A DNA stretch of 64,000 nucleotides. Source: Massospora cicadina (taxonomy: Eukaryota > Entomophthoromycota > Entomophthoromycetes > Entomophthorales > Entomophthoraceae). The position numbers were made by a program, and so were the translations under genes. The stretch lies in the NCBI GenBank assembly GCA_022478985.1, contig JAKSZP010005615.1, positions 30,444 to 94,443 on the forward strand, read 5' to 3'. Of the stretch, positions 35,801 through 46,426 are shown piece after piece. The notes under the pieces were generated by a model that saw only the letters and a list, made by a program, of their open reading frames with translations, was not told the DNA's origin and ran no database searches. Positions within the stretch are counted from its first letter, which is position 1. Each line of letters opens with the position of its first letter.

Positions 35801-37692
35801 CAATTTATTCAAGGTACGCCAACCAGGAGATGGACAGTACTGATCACAACACTCAAAATGGCAAAACAAACTACTAACCAGGTGGGAAGCAGAAACTGCT
35901 AACCCACCATGGCAGAGGGTGAGGAGGGGTCAGGGGGTTGGTTTTCAGAAAGTCCTACCTTGATCAAGGGATGTTGGTTACAGTACCAGATCAGAGCAGA
36001 GAGCCAGGGCGTTGGGGCATCCACATAGTGGGGGTTGAGGTTAGCATAGTAGGAGTTTTCCTCTTACGCATCAAGATAATGATGGGAAAGTGTTTCAACA
36101 AAAGCTGCAAGGAGAACTTCAGCTTCTTTGCGAGCTTCAGGAAGTTGGGTGAAAAGGGAGATACTGTGGTGGGTGATTTTGGCTGAGGGGTTAAATGAAG
36201 CAATCATTATGACATTCATAACAGCAATTTCAGCATCATCAAATAGTTTTGAGATGTCACTGCAGGGAGATTCAGGGAAGTCAGGGGGAAGAAGAGGGTG
36301 GGCAGGCCATGCTGGAGCTGAGCCACTGACTGGGCCACCGCGGTGTGTAGTTTTGGGCAATGAGGAGAGGCCACCGCAGCTAAGGCGAGCTGGTGGTCAC
36401 TTTGGAAGGGGGCTGTATTGGGTAGAGGAGCAAAATGGCGAGGGGTAGGGGTTTCATCGAAGTAGGGAAGGAAAAATTCTGCCTGACCATAATTGCCATG
36501 GCAGAGAGGTTGAACTATATGCTTACTAATGAGGACATTACCTGATTTATCAGTTTCAGCCAATAGATCCCATGTTTTGGTTCACTGAAATAGTGGCGTT
36601 TGAATTTGAGTGGGTAGGATTGGGCGAATGGGCAGCTACTTGGGTGCAAATGTTGGTCCAAGCATTGCTCTGATTGGCTGGCTTAGATTTAGGTGGGAGA
36701 GTGAGGATGGAGGTTTTGGGTGGGGCTGATTTTCCATGTGGGCCCACTGAACGAAATTGGAGGGTGGGAGGGGGCAGCAAAGCGCCCCATACTGAACCTC
36801 CAGAGGGGGGCTCAGAAGCTGCAGCAGCGGATTTGGCCTTAGGGCACGCTCTTTTTGTATGGTTGAGGCCAAAGCAGAGGGAACAAATCTGCCTACCATT
36901 ATTGACCCAAGCCCAAAAGAAATGATCAGGCGCTGCAGCCACACTAGTGCGGGGTGGGATTTGTTGGGCTATGGTAGGGTGGTGTGGTATGATGGTGGCT
37001 GTTGCACGAGGAGCAGTAAGGCGTTCTGCACCAGATGGAATGGCAAAGATGAGGTTGGCCTGAGTGCCATAAGCTATGAGCCCCGCGACCAACTGGTCAT
37101 ACAAAACCTGGGGTGGAAGGTGGGATGGGAGATTTGAAAAGGATACCACCAGCATGGTGTCTGAAGGGAGGCGAGTATGGGTTGTGGGAATGGGGTTTTT
37201 TTATAAATTAGAGGAGTTTGTGCTGCCACTTCAGCATCCTCCTCAGATTGGAACCCAATGTCAAAGTAGCCCTTAAAAGGGCGGAAGTCTATAAAGCCAG
37301 CTGGCGCAAAGGCTGTAGTGGCTAGGTCTTTAATTGCCTTATCAGCATATGGGAACAAACGCCCATAGTCCACTCTGAGGCAATAGCGAATAGCAGAGCG
37401 AGGGAGGGTGAGAGGATGGGGGCGAGAAGGGTGGACGCGTGCCAGGTGGACCACTAAGTCCCATGGGGGGACAAAACGGTTGGAAGCAGTGGGCGGGCTG
37501 TTTGAGCCCGTCTGAACGCGCTTGCCTGCAAGGCAGAAAACGCTAGGTGGGGATGCACTGCTGCCCCACACTGGGGTGGCAGGTGGCAGATCCAAGGACA
37601 TCAAAGAATAGGTTTGGGCAGATGGCTGTGAATAAATAAACTTAAATTTAAAATCGCTCAAAAGTGACTTTGAGCGGTTAAAAAGAGTTTTC
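35801..37692 (-). mobile_element. ORF1-only ('half-LINE') retroposon, copy 3
   Basis: 1892 bp with a perfect 17-bp duplication CCAGTGAATGTTTTCTT (35784-35800, 37693-37709), so both ends are exact. 3' end (minus): ACTGTCCATCTCCTGG, then TTGGCGTACCTTGAATAAATTG; no poly(A). It carries only ORF1-type coding sequence. Length and ends match 39091-40985. The long duplication indicates target-primed reverse transcription with enzymes supplied in trans. Confidence 0.88.
36064..37661 (-). pseudogene. ORF1-type RNA-binding protein (copy 3)
   Basis: Frame 37661-37074: MSDFKFKFIYSQ..., a Pro-rich N-terminus, then RVDYGRLFPYADKAIKDLA and GFIDFRPFKGYFDIGF. A frame change at an A7 run (37196-37202) leads to 37155-36556: MLVVSFSNLPSHLPPQVLYD, FAIPSGAERLTAPRATA, FFWAWVNNGRQ and knuckle CSLCFGLNHTKRAC. 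It ends at TGA; another frame (36563-36216) continues LAETDKSGNVLISKH, and a last one (36360-36064) holds KLFDDAEIAVMNVI, ending in TAA. Beyond that TAA an open stretch (YVDAPTPWLSALIWYC) still resembles the other families. Confidence 0.8.
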
Positions 37693-38829
37693 CCAGTGAA
37701 TGTTTTCTTAAATCTTAAATAACTAAAAACTAAAAAGTGCTTATCTTTGCATTGAAATTATAATTATGCAAATTAAGTGCAGAATGATAAAAACATTAAT
37801 CTATAGAATATTTTTGCTAAATTTTAAATAACTAAAAACTCTTAACATGCTTACCCATGCAGTTAAATATAAAATTGCAATTTAAGTGTGGATAATGGAA
37901 ACAACAATCTAGTGAATGTTTTAATCCTAAATAACCAAAAACACAAAGTGCTTACCTTTGCGTCAAAATTACACTTTTGAAATTTAAGTGAGGATAATCA
38001 AAACAACAATCTAGTGAATGTTTTCCTAAATCTTTTTTTAGTACTAGATGGTCCCTTCCTAAATCTTAATTGCCTAAAAACTAAAAAGTACTAAACTTTG
38101 TAGTGAAATTATAGTTTTGTAGATTAAGTGAGGTTAATGAAAACATCTATATAGAGAATCTTTTTACTAAATCTTTAATAACCAAGGGCTAAAACGTGCT
38201 TACCTTCACATTAAAATATAATTTTGGAATTTAAGTAGAGAATGAAACAACTATATAGAGATTTTTTTTTCTAATTCATAAATAAATCAAAAACTAAAAA
38301 GTGCTCACCTTTGAGTTGAAATTATAATTCTGCAATTTAAGTGGGGGTATCATCCCTAAAATCATTAATGCTTTAAACTATTTACATATTATAATACTGA
38401 GTCTATCTATATATTAAAAGCAGATATGTTTACCTAAAAATATGCTAGCTATTTATATGTCAATATTGTTAAAATCTTTATAGAGCCAATATACATCAAT
38501 AACTAATGTCAAGCTCATCAGTGGAGCTTAAATTATGTGTTTTATTGGTTATAATTTGTGGGTAAGTTTACATACCTTTATATGATAATTAAATTAAATT
38601 ATTTCGTGTTGAATCATCTATAGAATTAATAAATAGTATCAGAATTGAAGAATTAATTTCACCTCAATTTTTATTACTCCATATATCTCTGATTGGCTCT
38701 TATTTTGCAAGTTTGAGGGGAAGTAAAGTTATTTTCTATGAATTCAAGTTGCTTTGCTAACAAAATCTCAAGATCTAATTGGCAACATGTAAGCTTTGAA
38801 TTTATGAAAAGAATTTAAGGAATTTTAAC

Positions 38830-39051
38830 ATTTTTTATTTGAGGTGGGATGACCTGGGGACAATACCACACCAATAAAGGATTAAGGGGATTCAAATTAA
38901 TGGGAAAGGAGGATAAAACCCATAAAACCTCCATGCATGGCATATGATAGGCCAGGAACTCCATAGACCACCCTTGCTATTTGCTATCTTGGTTTGGGGC
39001 ATTGGTGTGCAACATTAACACAGTCATAGTATCCCCTACCCAAAGTTCCTG
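38830..39051 (-). mobile_element. SINE family 1, 5'-truncated
   Basis: 222 bp, minus strand, flanked by a perfect 12-bp duplication AGGAATTTTAAC (38818-38829, 39052-39063). Lacks the tRNA-like head; retains the body and tail GTCCCCAGGTCATCCC, then ACCTCAAATAAAAAATG. 5' truncation with target duplication is the mark of target-primed reverse transcription. Confidence 0.87.
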
Positions 39052-39090
39052 AGGAATTTTAACCTTATAATAACTAAAAAATTAATAATT

Positions 39091-40985
39091 CAATTTATTT
39101 GAGGTACACCGACCAGGGGATGGACAGTACCAAACAAAATCACTCAAAATGTCAAAACAAAACTACTAACCAGGTGGGAAGCAGAAACTGCTAACCCACC
39201 ATGGCAGAGGGTGAGGAGGGGTCAGGGGGTTGGTTTTCAGAAAGTCCTACCTTGATCAAGGGATGTTGGTTACAGTACTGGATCAGAGCAGAGAGCCAGG
39301 GCGTTGGGGCATCCGCATAGTGGGGGTTGAGGTTAGCGTAGTAGGAGTTTTCCTCTTACACATCAAGATAATGATGGGAAAGTGTTTCAACAAAAGCTGC
39401 AAGGAGAACTTCAGCTTCTTTGTGAGCTTCAGGAGGTTGGGTGAAAAGGGAGATACTGTGGTGGGTGATTTTGGCTGAGGGGTTAAATGAAGCAATCATT
39501 ATGACATTCATAACAGCAATTTCAGCATCATCAAATAGTTTTGAGATGTCACTGCAGGGAGATTCAGGGAAGTCAGGGGGAAGAAGAGGGTGGGCAGGCC
39601 ATGCTAGAGCTGAGCCACTGACTGGGCCACCGCGGTGTGTAGTTTTGGGCAATGAGGAGAGGCCACCGCAGCTAAGGCGAGCTGGTGGTCACTTTGGAAG
39701 GGGGCTGTATTTGGTAGAGGAGCAAAATGGCGAGGGGTAGGGGTTTCATCAAAGTCAGGAAGGAAAAATTTTGCCCAACCATAATTGCTTTGGAAGAGAG
39801 GTTGACCTGTATGCTTACTAATGAGGACATTACCTGATTCATCAGTTTCAGCCAATAGATCCCATGTTTTGGTTCACTGGAATAGTGGCGTTTGAATTTG
39901 AGTGGGTGAGATTGGGCGAATGGGCAGCTGCTTGGGTGCCAATGGTGGTCCAAGCATTGCTCTGATTGGCTGGGGTAGATTTAGGTGGGAGAGTGAGGCT
40001 GGAGGTTTTGGGGGGGGCTGATTTTCCATGTGGGCCCACTGAATGAGATTGAAGGGTGGGAGGGGGCAGCAAAGCGCCCCATACTGAACCTCCAGAAGGA
40101 GGCTCAGAAGCTGCAGCAGCAGACTTGGCCTGAGGGCACGCTCTTTTTGCATGGTTGAGGCCAAAGCAGAGGGAACAAATCTGCCTACCATTATTGACCC
40201 AAGCCCAAAAGAAATGATCAGGCGCTGCAGCCACACTAGCGCGGGGTGGGATTTGTTGGGCTATGGTAGGGTGGTGTGGTATGATAGTGGCTGTTGCCCG
40301 AGGAGCAGCAAGGCGCTCCACACCAGATGGAATGGCAAAGATGAGGTTGGGCTGAGTGCCATAAGCCATGAGCCTGCGACCAACTGGTCATACAAAACCT
40401 GGGGTGGAAGGTGGGATGGGAGATTTGCAAAGGATACCACCAGCATGGTGTCTGAAGGGAGGCGAGTATGGGTTGTGGGAATGGGGTTTTTTTATAAATT
40501 AGAGGAGTTTGTGCTGCCGCTTCAGCATCCTCCTCAGATTGGAACCCAATGTCAATGTAGCCCTTAAAAGGGCGGAAGTCTATAAAGCCAGCTGACACAA
40601 AGGCTGCAGTGGCTAGCTCAATAATTGCCTTATCAGCATATGGGAACAAATGCCCATAGTCCACTCTGAGGCAATAGCAAATGGCAGAGCGAGGGAGGGC
40701 GAGAGGATGGGGGTGAGAAGGGTGGACGCGCGCCAGGTGGAGCGCTAAGTCCCGTGGGGGGACAAAACGGTTGGAAGCAGTGGGTGGGCTGTTTAAGCCC
40801 ATCCGAACGCGCTTGCCCATGGGGTGGAAAACGCTAGGTGGGGGTGCACTGCTGCCCCACACTGGGGTGGCAGGCGGCGGAGCCAAGGACATCAAAGAAT
40901 AGGTTTGGGCAGACGGCTGTGGATAAATTAACTTTAAATTTAAAATTGCTCAAAAGTGACGTCAAGCAGTAAAAGAAAGTTTTTA
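39091..40985 (-). mobile_element. ORF1-only ('half-LINE') retroposon, copy 4
   Basis: 1895 bp with a perfect 15-bp duplication AAAAAATTAATAATT (39076-39090, 40986-41000). Aligns end to end with 35801-37692 with few differences, mostly substitutions. 3' end (minus) ACTGTCCATCCCCTGG, then TCGGTGTACCTCAAATAAATTG. It landed just past the SINE duplication. Confidence 0.9.
39356..40895 (-). pseudogene. ORF1-type RNA-binding protein (copy 4)
   Basis: Same domains and same breaks as copy 3. N-terminal frame 40895-40236 (from MMSLAPPPATPVWGSSA, with GFIDFRPFKGYIDIGF). The frame changes at an A7 run (40488-40494) to MLVVSFANLPSHLPPQVLYD. A copy-specific 1-nt change near 40375 leads to 40369-39848, with AIPSGVERLAAPRATA and knuckle CSLCFGLNHAKRAC, ending at the same TGA. 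LAETDESGNVLISKH continues in the next frame, and the final frame ends at the same TAA. Non-functional as read. Confidence 0.8.
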
Positions 40986-41244
40986 AAAAAATTAATAATT
41001 TTTTAAATAAAACTTTTGTTGATATTGTTAGCAGAACAGTAAATCCATTAGTTTAGGTCGTTAGTAAATTCTCAATAAGTTATTGGCAACTCACTTATAT
41101 TTATGTGGTGTAAATTTTAAAATAAACAAACTAAAAAATAGACTCAACTTTACCTAGTAGTAAGAGGCTCAAACTGAAGTGAGCTTAAACAATTATCTTG
41201 CTAAAATTTGTCTTTAAATATAGCTTGTTCTATTTACTTAATTA

Positions 41245-41640
41245 TTGTTTAAAATTCCAATTGAAATCATTTTCAGCTTTAATTCACAATAGATTTGATA
41301 AATGTAGCTTGTTCTAATTACTTAATCATTGTCTAAAATTCTGGGTGGTATCAGTCTCAGCTTAGTTTTACAATAGACTTGATTCACTGATAGAGTATAT
41401 ATAAAATGTTTTAAAAATCTAAAATCAACTTGTTAGCCAATTTCTATAATCCTTGTCTAAAATTCCAATTGGAATCAGTTTCAGCTTAGTTTCACAATAG
41501 AATTGATTCACTGATAGAGTATATATAAAATATTTAGAAATTTAAAATTAACTCATTAGCCAAAATTACCCACCAATTTATAAATTTAAATCACTGAATA
41601 GAGTATATATAAATATATTTAAAAATTTAAAACCAACCCA
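41245..41640. repeat. ~85-125-bp tandem repeats
   Basis: Units beginning TTGTCTAAAATTCCAATTG and containing TTTCAGCTTAGTTTCACAAT, GATTCACTGATAGAGTATAT and A/T filler occur at about 41245, 41328 and 41453, with a decayed fourth near 41560. Part of cassette unit 2. No ORF. Confidence 0.65.
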
Positions 41641-41824
41641 ATAACTAAAATAACCAACAATTTAGGCTTAGCACCACTATTAGGAACTTAAAATATGATG
41701 TCTTATTTCAAACTAACAATTTAGGCTTAGCACAGCTATTAGCAATCTAAAACATGATATAATATTTTAAACTAAACAGCGCAAAAACTCCCAAAAAAGC
41801 ACCATGAGCTTAAAAGGGTGACCC

Positions 41825-44050
41825 CAAGAAGTGGTGCGCAAATCTCACTTCCTAGCCCCATGGTTGAGGATGAGCTCATACTGGCACAGCTAAAGCAGTG
41901 CCTCCGCTATTAACTGAGCCCCATTTTTTTGAATAAACTATCATTTGTCCCACTTGGACTAACAGCTTCGCTGTTGCCCTCATGCCCTGTGAGCTAATTA
42001 ATTACTATTATAATATACCTCTGAGAAATGCTCTAAGGTTTAAAATGCTTATGCTAGGATGTTATAATGCCATAAAACTATTATTTGTGCCACTTGGACT
42101 AACAGCTATGCTGTTGCCCTCATGGCTGAGGAAATAGTAGTATAACTCCAAATAAAACTCTATAATATAATTAAGTTCACAAGCTTAAACAAACTGAGTA
42201 TAAGCATTAAGACCAAGTGCTTTAGTTCAAATTAAAATATAACTATTAAAGGTTATTTGATTTAGGTGAAGTATAGTAGAAATTAAATAAATAGATATCA
42301 GGATAATCCAACCATTAAAAGAGAAAATACTTTAATATAGTCATAATGGAATAAAGGTAACATTCTCCAAAATTTATAATTATTGATACTGGTTAAACTG
42401 TTAAAATATTATAACCTGGAAAAAACTAAGCATAATTTAATTTGCCACCAATCTATCACTGCTCAAAATAAGCAATATATATTAATATATTATAATAGTT
42501 CAAGTAGAAAAGACCAAAGCCTACCTTGAAAATGATATTAGCAAATATTTAGTGTTTAACAACATATGGTGAAATCAATATCAACAAAGCTACTACTTTA
42601 TATTAGATTAAATAAAAATATTAAAAACTTACCCTGATGATATTAGTAAACATAGAAAATTACAATATTTATGCTGAAATCAAAATTAATAATATTACTA
42701 AAAATATTACTAATAAGAAGCAAAATTCAACTTAAAAGGATGTTTGCAATCATTTCAGCTGATTACATATGATCATACTGAAAACAAACATCTAGTGAAA
42801 AATAAGTATAATCATAAAAAACTTACCTTAAATATAACAATAAATAAATCAGTTAACAGATGGTCATACTGGAAACAAACTTTTAATAGCTTTGATAAAT
42901 TAATAGCTATAGATAGAAAAAATAAATAAAACCAATAAAAAGCTTACCTTAAAATAAGCTCAATAGCACTCTTCAAATTTAAGAATGTCATTCTGGGATC
43001 AAAAATCTAGAAAAGATATTAACTAAAATTACTTTTTACTGCCAAACTTATAAAAACAAATATTTAGTGAATATTTTTCACAAATGACCAAACTATTAAA
43101 ATGCTTACCTTTGTGTTGAAATATAATTCTGCAATTCAAGTGAGCATAATAAAAACATCTATCTATAGAATCTTTTTAATAGATCATACAAAACTAAAAA
43201 CTAAAAAGTTCTTATTTTTGCAATAAGATTATAAATCTGGAATTCAAGCAAGGATAATAAAAACAATTAAATAGAGAGTCTTTTATAAATCTTAAATAAC
43301 CAAAAACTAAAGATTGCTTACTTTTTCATTGAGTTTATTATTCTGCAGTTTATGTGGGGGTGCTATCACTAAAATTATTAATAAAAACTATGAAATCTTT
43401 ATTTTGTATATTTATTCAATATAGGTTTATATTTATCATTAGAATAAATTACCTAAAAATGTGATAGCTATTTACACATTCCCATTAACAAAAATATTAA
43501 GGAATCAATTTTCCAACATTAACTTATATCAAATTTCATCAGTGGAGCTTAATTTAAAAGTTATTTTATTGGTTGGAGCTTTTGCAGCTAAGTTTTATAG
43601 ATTTGAAAGCTTTTTAGCATTGAATCACCTATTTTTATATAAATTTTTAAAAAAATTAATTGGAGAATCAGAGAATTAATTTTGTATCATATTTTAAAAA
43701 TACTCCAAACATCATCAATTAGCTGCTACCTCAGGGTGGGGGTGGAAAAGCTATATATATGAAAGCTAATTTGCTCTACTAATGAAATCTAAAAATCTGA
43801 TTGGTATCAGTTTAGGCTTTGAATCACTGCTGATTCAAACCACTGAATCTTGCTATAATAAAATTCAATTTAAATTGACTCAAAACTCAAAATTATCAAA
43901 CAAATTAAGCTAAGCATCGCTATTAGCAAATCAAAAGATTACATCATAATTTAACTCAAAAAGCCCTAAAACCACCCAAAACAGCACCCTGAGCTTAAAA
44001 GGGTGACCCCAAGAAAACATGCACAAATCTCACTTCCTAGCTGTGGGTGT
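41825..44050. repeat. Tandem cassette, unit 3
   Basis: Same left block (TCACTTCCTAGCCCCATGG; two GACTAACAGC..GCTGTTGCCCTCATG copies at 41955 and 42100), CAACCATTAAAAGAGAAAAT, exon-like array, and right end GCTTAAAAGGGTGACCCC followed by TCACTTCCTAGCTGTGGG, the start of a fourth, truncated unit. Confidence 0.7.
42510..43740 (-). other. Exon/intron-like tandem array, unit 3
   Basis: Donor-like sites (minus strand) near 43450, 43310, 43208, 43104, 42943, 42822, 42727, 42629, 42514. Acceptor-like sites TTTGTTTTCAG (near 42780), TTTGTTTCCAG (42850), TTTTGATTTCAG (42680) and TTTTGATCCCAG (42998). Segment lengths between paired sites are about 41-47 nt in this part. Order matches units 1 and 2. Coding potential not evident. 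Confidence 0.5.
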
Positions 44051-44062
44051 TGAAGATGACCC

Positions 44063-44312
44063 ACTACTACTGCCTCCCCAAGTTTGATCCTGGTAGATGA
44101 ACTTTGGGTGGGGGACAATTATAACTGTGTTAGTTTTATGCACCAATGCCCCAAACTGAGATAGTGAATAGCAAAGGTGGTCCATAAAGTTTCTGGCCTA
44201 TCATGCACTGCATGTGGAGGTTTTCCAGGTTTTATCCTTTTTTCCCATTTCTTTGACCCCTAATTGGTGCAGTATCATCCCCAGGTCAGTCCACCTCAAA
44301 TAAAATTTAATT
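44063..44312 (+). mobile_element. SINE family 1, plus strand, head truncated
   Basis: Keeps the end of the head (CTACTACTGCCTCCCCAAG), box B-like GTTTGATCCT, the body and tail ATCCCCAGGTCAGTCC, then ACCTCAAATAAAATTTAATT. Orientation opposite to the other three family-1 copies. No clear target duplication found. Confidence 0.75.
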
Positions 44313-44712
44313 TGATAGATTCATAAGTTTTGATAAGTGGTTGTTAGTTTTTATTTTTTATAAGTTCAACAATTGGGTTTGGCTATTTATTAGTGGTTTT
44401 AGGTTGATTGGATGTGTTCATTAGTTTTAGATAAACAGTTGGTGGCTTAATTAATTTAATAAATCAACTGGTTTTGGGTGAGTGGTTGATAGTTTTACAT
44501 TAATTTGATAGTTAATTGGTTTTAGCTATATGGTTGATAATTTTAATAACTTAATAGATTAAATTGATTATGGCCAGGTGGTTGGTGGTTGGATGATTCA
44601 ATAGGTCTAATAGTTTATGAACTTATTGATGGCCATCTGCCAATACAAAAAAAACAATTGATTACAATTATCTGGTAAATTACATACCTAAGCAAAGCTG
44701 GGTTACTTGGTT
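44313..44712 (+). mobile_element. Helitron-like 3' fragment
   Basis: Holds the ~60-bp 'ttttggctgagtgg'-type repeats (44330-44640) and ends in CTAAGC-aa-AGCTGGG followed by TTACTTGGTTAG (44701-44712), close to the terminal hairpin and CTAG of 32385-32413. Related to 30105-30412. The 5' part is missing. Confidence 0.5.
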
Positions 44713-44935
44713 AGCATATTTATAAAGTTTGTAATAGTATTTTATCAAAAACTAATTAAAAATTTAATATTTTTTATATTTGGAACCTATGATAGCATAT
44801 AAACTTTTTAACTTATTTTCCACTTTTCAGGTTAAAAAGCTTTATACTTTTGATAAAATATAATTTATAATTAGCCTTTACTAAGATCTTTCGTTCACTT
44901 TGATATCTAAATTTAAAAGCAAAATTTGGATTTTT
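44713..44935. other. A/T-rich spacer
   Basis: No gene or known repeat recognised. Confidence 0.35.
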
Positions 44936-45059
44936 TAAATAAAATAGAAAACACAACTGCTCAATTGAGCCAAAGCTTACCAATGTTGATGCAATTGATG
45001 CCTGCTGCACCAGCCTAGGGTGGTGGTGCGCTGCCATCTGGTGTCTTTTGGCCACTGCC

Positions 45060-46426
45060 TGTAAGTCCCAGGGAATGTCTCTTGGCTCTTGATTGGGCCA
45101 TCTTCCCATTCCCAAATAAAAAGACACCAAAGAGGATGGTAGTACCCCTCGTTACTCAGGGTGATCTCGCTCATGTAGTAGATGAGTGATGGGTAATAGC
45201 CCTCCCACTTCGGATCCCACCCCAGTACCCACACTCACCTTGGCAGAACTGTGGCAGAGTATTAGTGAAATCTGCGCCGAGATTGCCAAATTGAAATAAG
45301 TCAGATCTAATTTGAGTAGCATTCTGGCTGATGGCCAAATCTCAAATGGCTGGAAAGGCATGAAGACTGAGGTATTGGCTGGATCACCTGATGGCTTCAA
45401 TTTGATCAATAAGCTGATAGAACTAACATCAGGCACCATTGATGAGGGTTCAAAGCCTTCTGTTGGCAATTTGGGTGTTGCAGCCAATGTGCTGCCATTG
45501 ACTGAACATATGATTCAGTGACTGCACGCATGGGTGGGTTGGGCATCCCAAACCTGTTCCCAACCAAATGGACCCATCCCTATGTGGGGTGGCCTTGGGG
45601 ATTCCCATCACTCGTTGGGCCAAATGTCATCATGCCAACCAGAGGAAATGTAGCCAAGCCCCAGTTTGGACATTTGAGGTCGAACTGACAGAGACTCAGC
45701 CCACCACCAAATTTTGTGATGTCAGTTCTCAAGGAATAAACCCGCCCATTCCTGAACAATTTGCCAGTTAGGTCAAAATTGTGAAACCTGATCCCATATT
45801 GTCACTATCCCAATTGACCACTATTTCATCAGTTGTATAGCACTGAGAAAATTGTTGGTCAAATTTCTTACTTTTCCTTCAAATAAAAATTTACCAAAAA
45901 AATTAAAATTTTACTTTTCTTCCAAATGCTTCCCTGATGGCATTTCCCTGGTGGCCCATCAGTCCATACACTGGATGGGCTCTACCAGTACTCTTGGTCA
46001 CTATGGGCCCTCTGTCATCAATTGGGTTCAGTGAGTCCAATATTTTTGGCTTTATAACCCAATGATCACTAACTTCTGGCAGCAATACATAGGAATCTTG
46101 TGGCCTATGTCCACCAATTGCAAGAGAGAATCCATCTCCTTGCCACCCCGGTAGAGAAGGCACCATATGCTGAGAATCTTATTGAGACCATCTCAGTGAT
46201 TTCACCCCCTGCAGCAAGACCCCCTGGGTCAGGAGTGGGTTCAGTGTGGTTCATCATCAGGATCATACTCACCATGTTGCTGCACCAACACTTCGTCATT
46301 TCCCACTGCCCAGCTCCATACCAAGTCATTCAGTCAATAATGCCTCTGGCATTCTGGCTTGCTTTTGGGTGCTTACGCATCCTGACTGGCAGGCCAGTCT
46401 AAACTTAATCTGCCATTTCCATGACA
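45060..46426 (+). repeat. 5' LTR of element D
   Basis: Very similar to 50902-52267; differences are mostly transitions plus single-base indels. GTTGGTCAA at 45854-45862 matches the complement of bases just after the LTR. Confidence 0.93.

Larger units (their letters stand above)
35150..38680 (-). other. Exon/intron-like tandem array, unit 2
   Basis: Same kind of array as 32700-34070, split by the retroposon at 35801-37692. Donor-like sites (minus strand) near 38660, 38573, 38431, 38305, 38202, 37951, 37850, 35727, 35567, 35447, 35345, 35250. 37710-38360 is a run of about six ~110-bp units with a CACTTAAATTGCAG acceptor-like site, a ~21-nt segment and GTAAGCACTTTTTAG. Some acceptors are mutated. 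No continuous frame. Confidence 0.5.
34425..41824. repeat. Tandem cassette, unit 2 (with three insertions)
   Basis: Begins CTTCCTAGCCCAGTGGGTTG (box A-like TAGCCCAGTGG), then the ~380-bp block with GACTAACAGCTTTGATGTTG, then CAACCATTAAAAGAGAAAGC, the exon-like array, and a right part ending GCTTAAAAGGGTGACCCC. Interrupted by ORF1-only retroposons at 35801-37692 and 39091-40985 and by a SINE at 38830-39051. The core is about 3.3 kb. Confidence 0.7.

Noticed and set aside
32700..43740. A translatable multi-exon protein gene model across the arrays
   Set aside because: I tried joining segments by phase; most have stops in all three frames, so I report the array only as exon-like.
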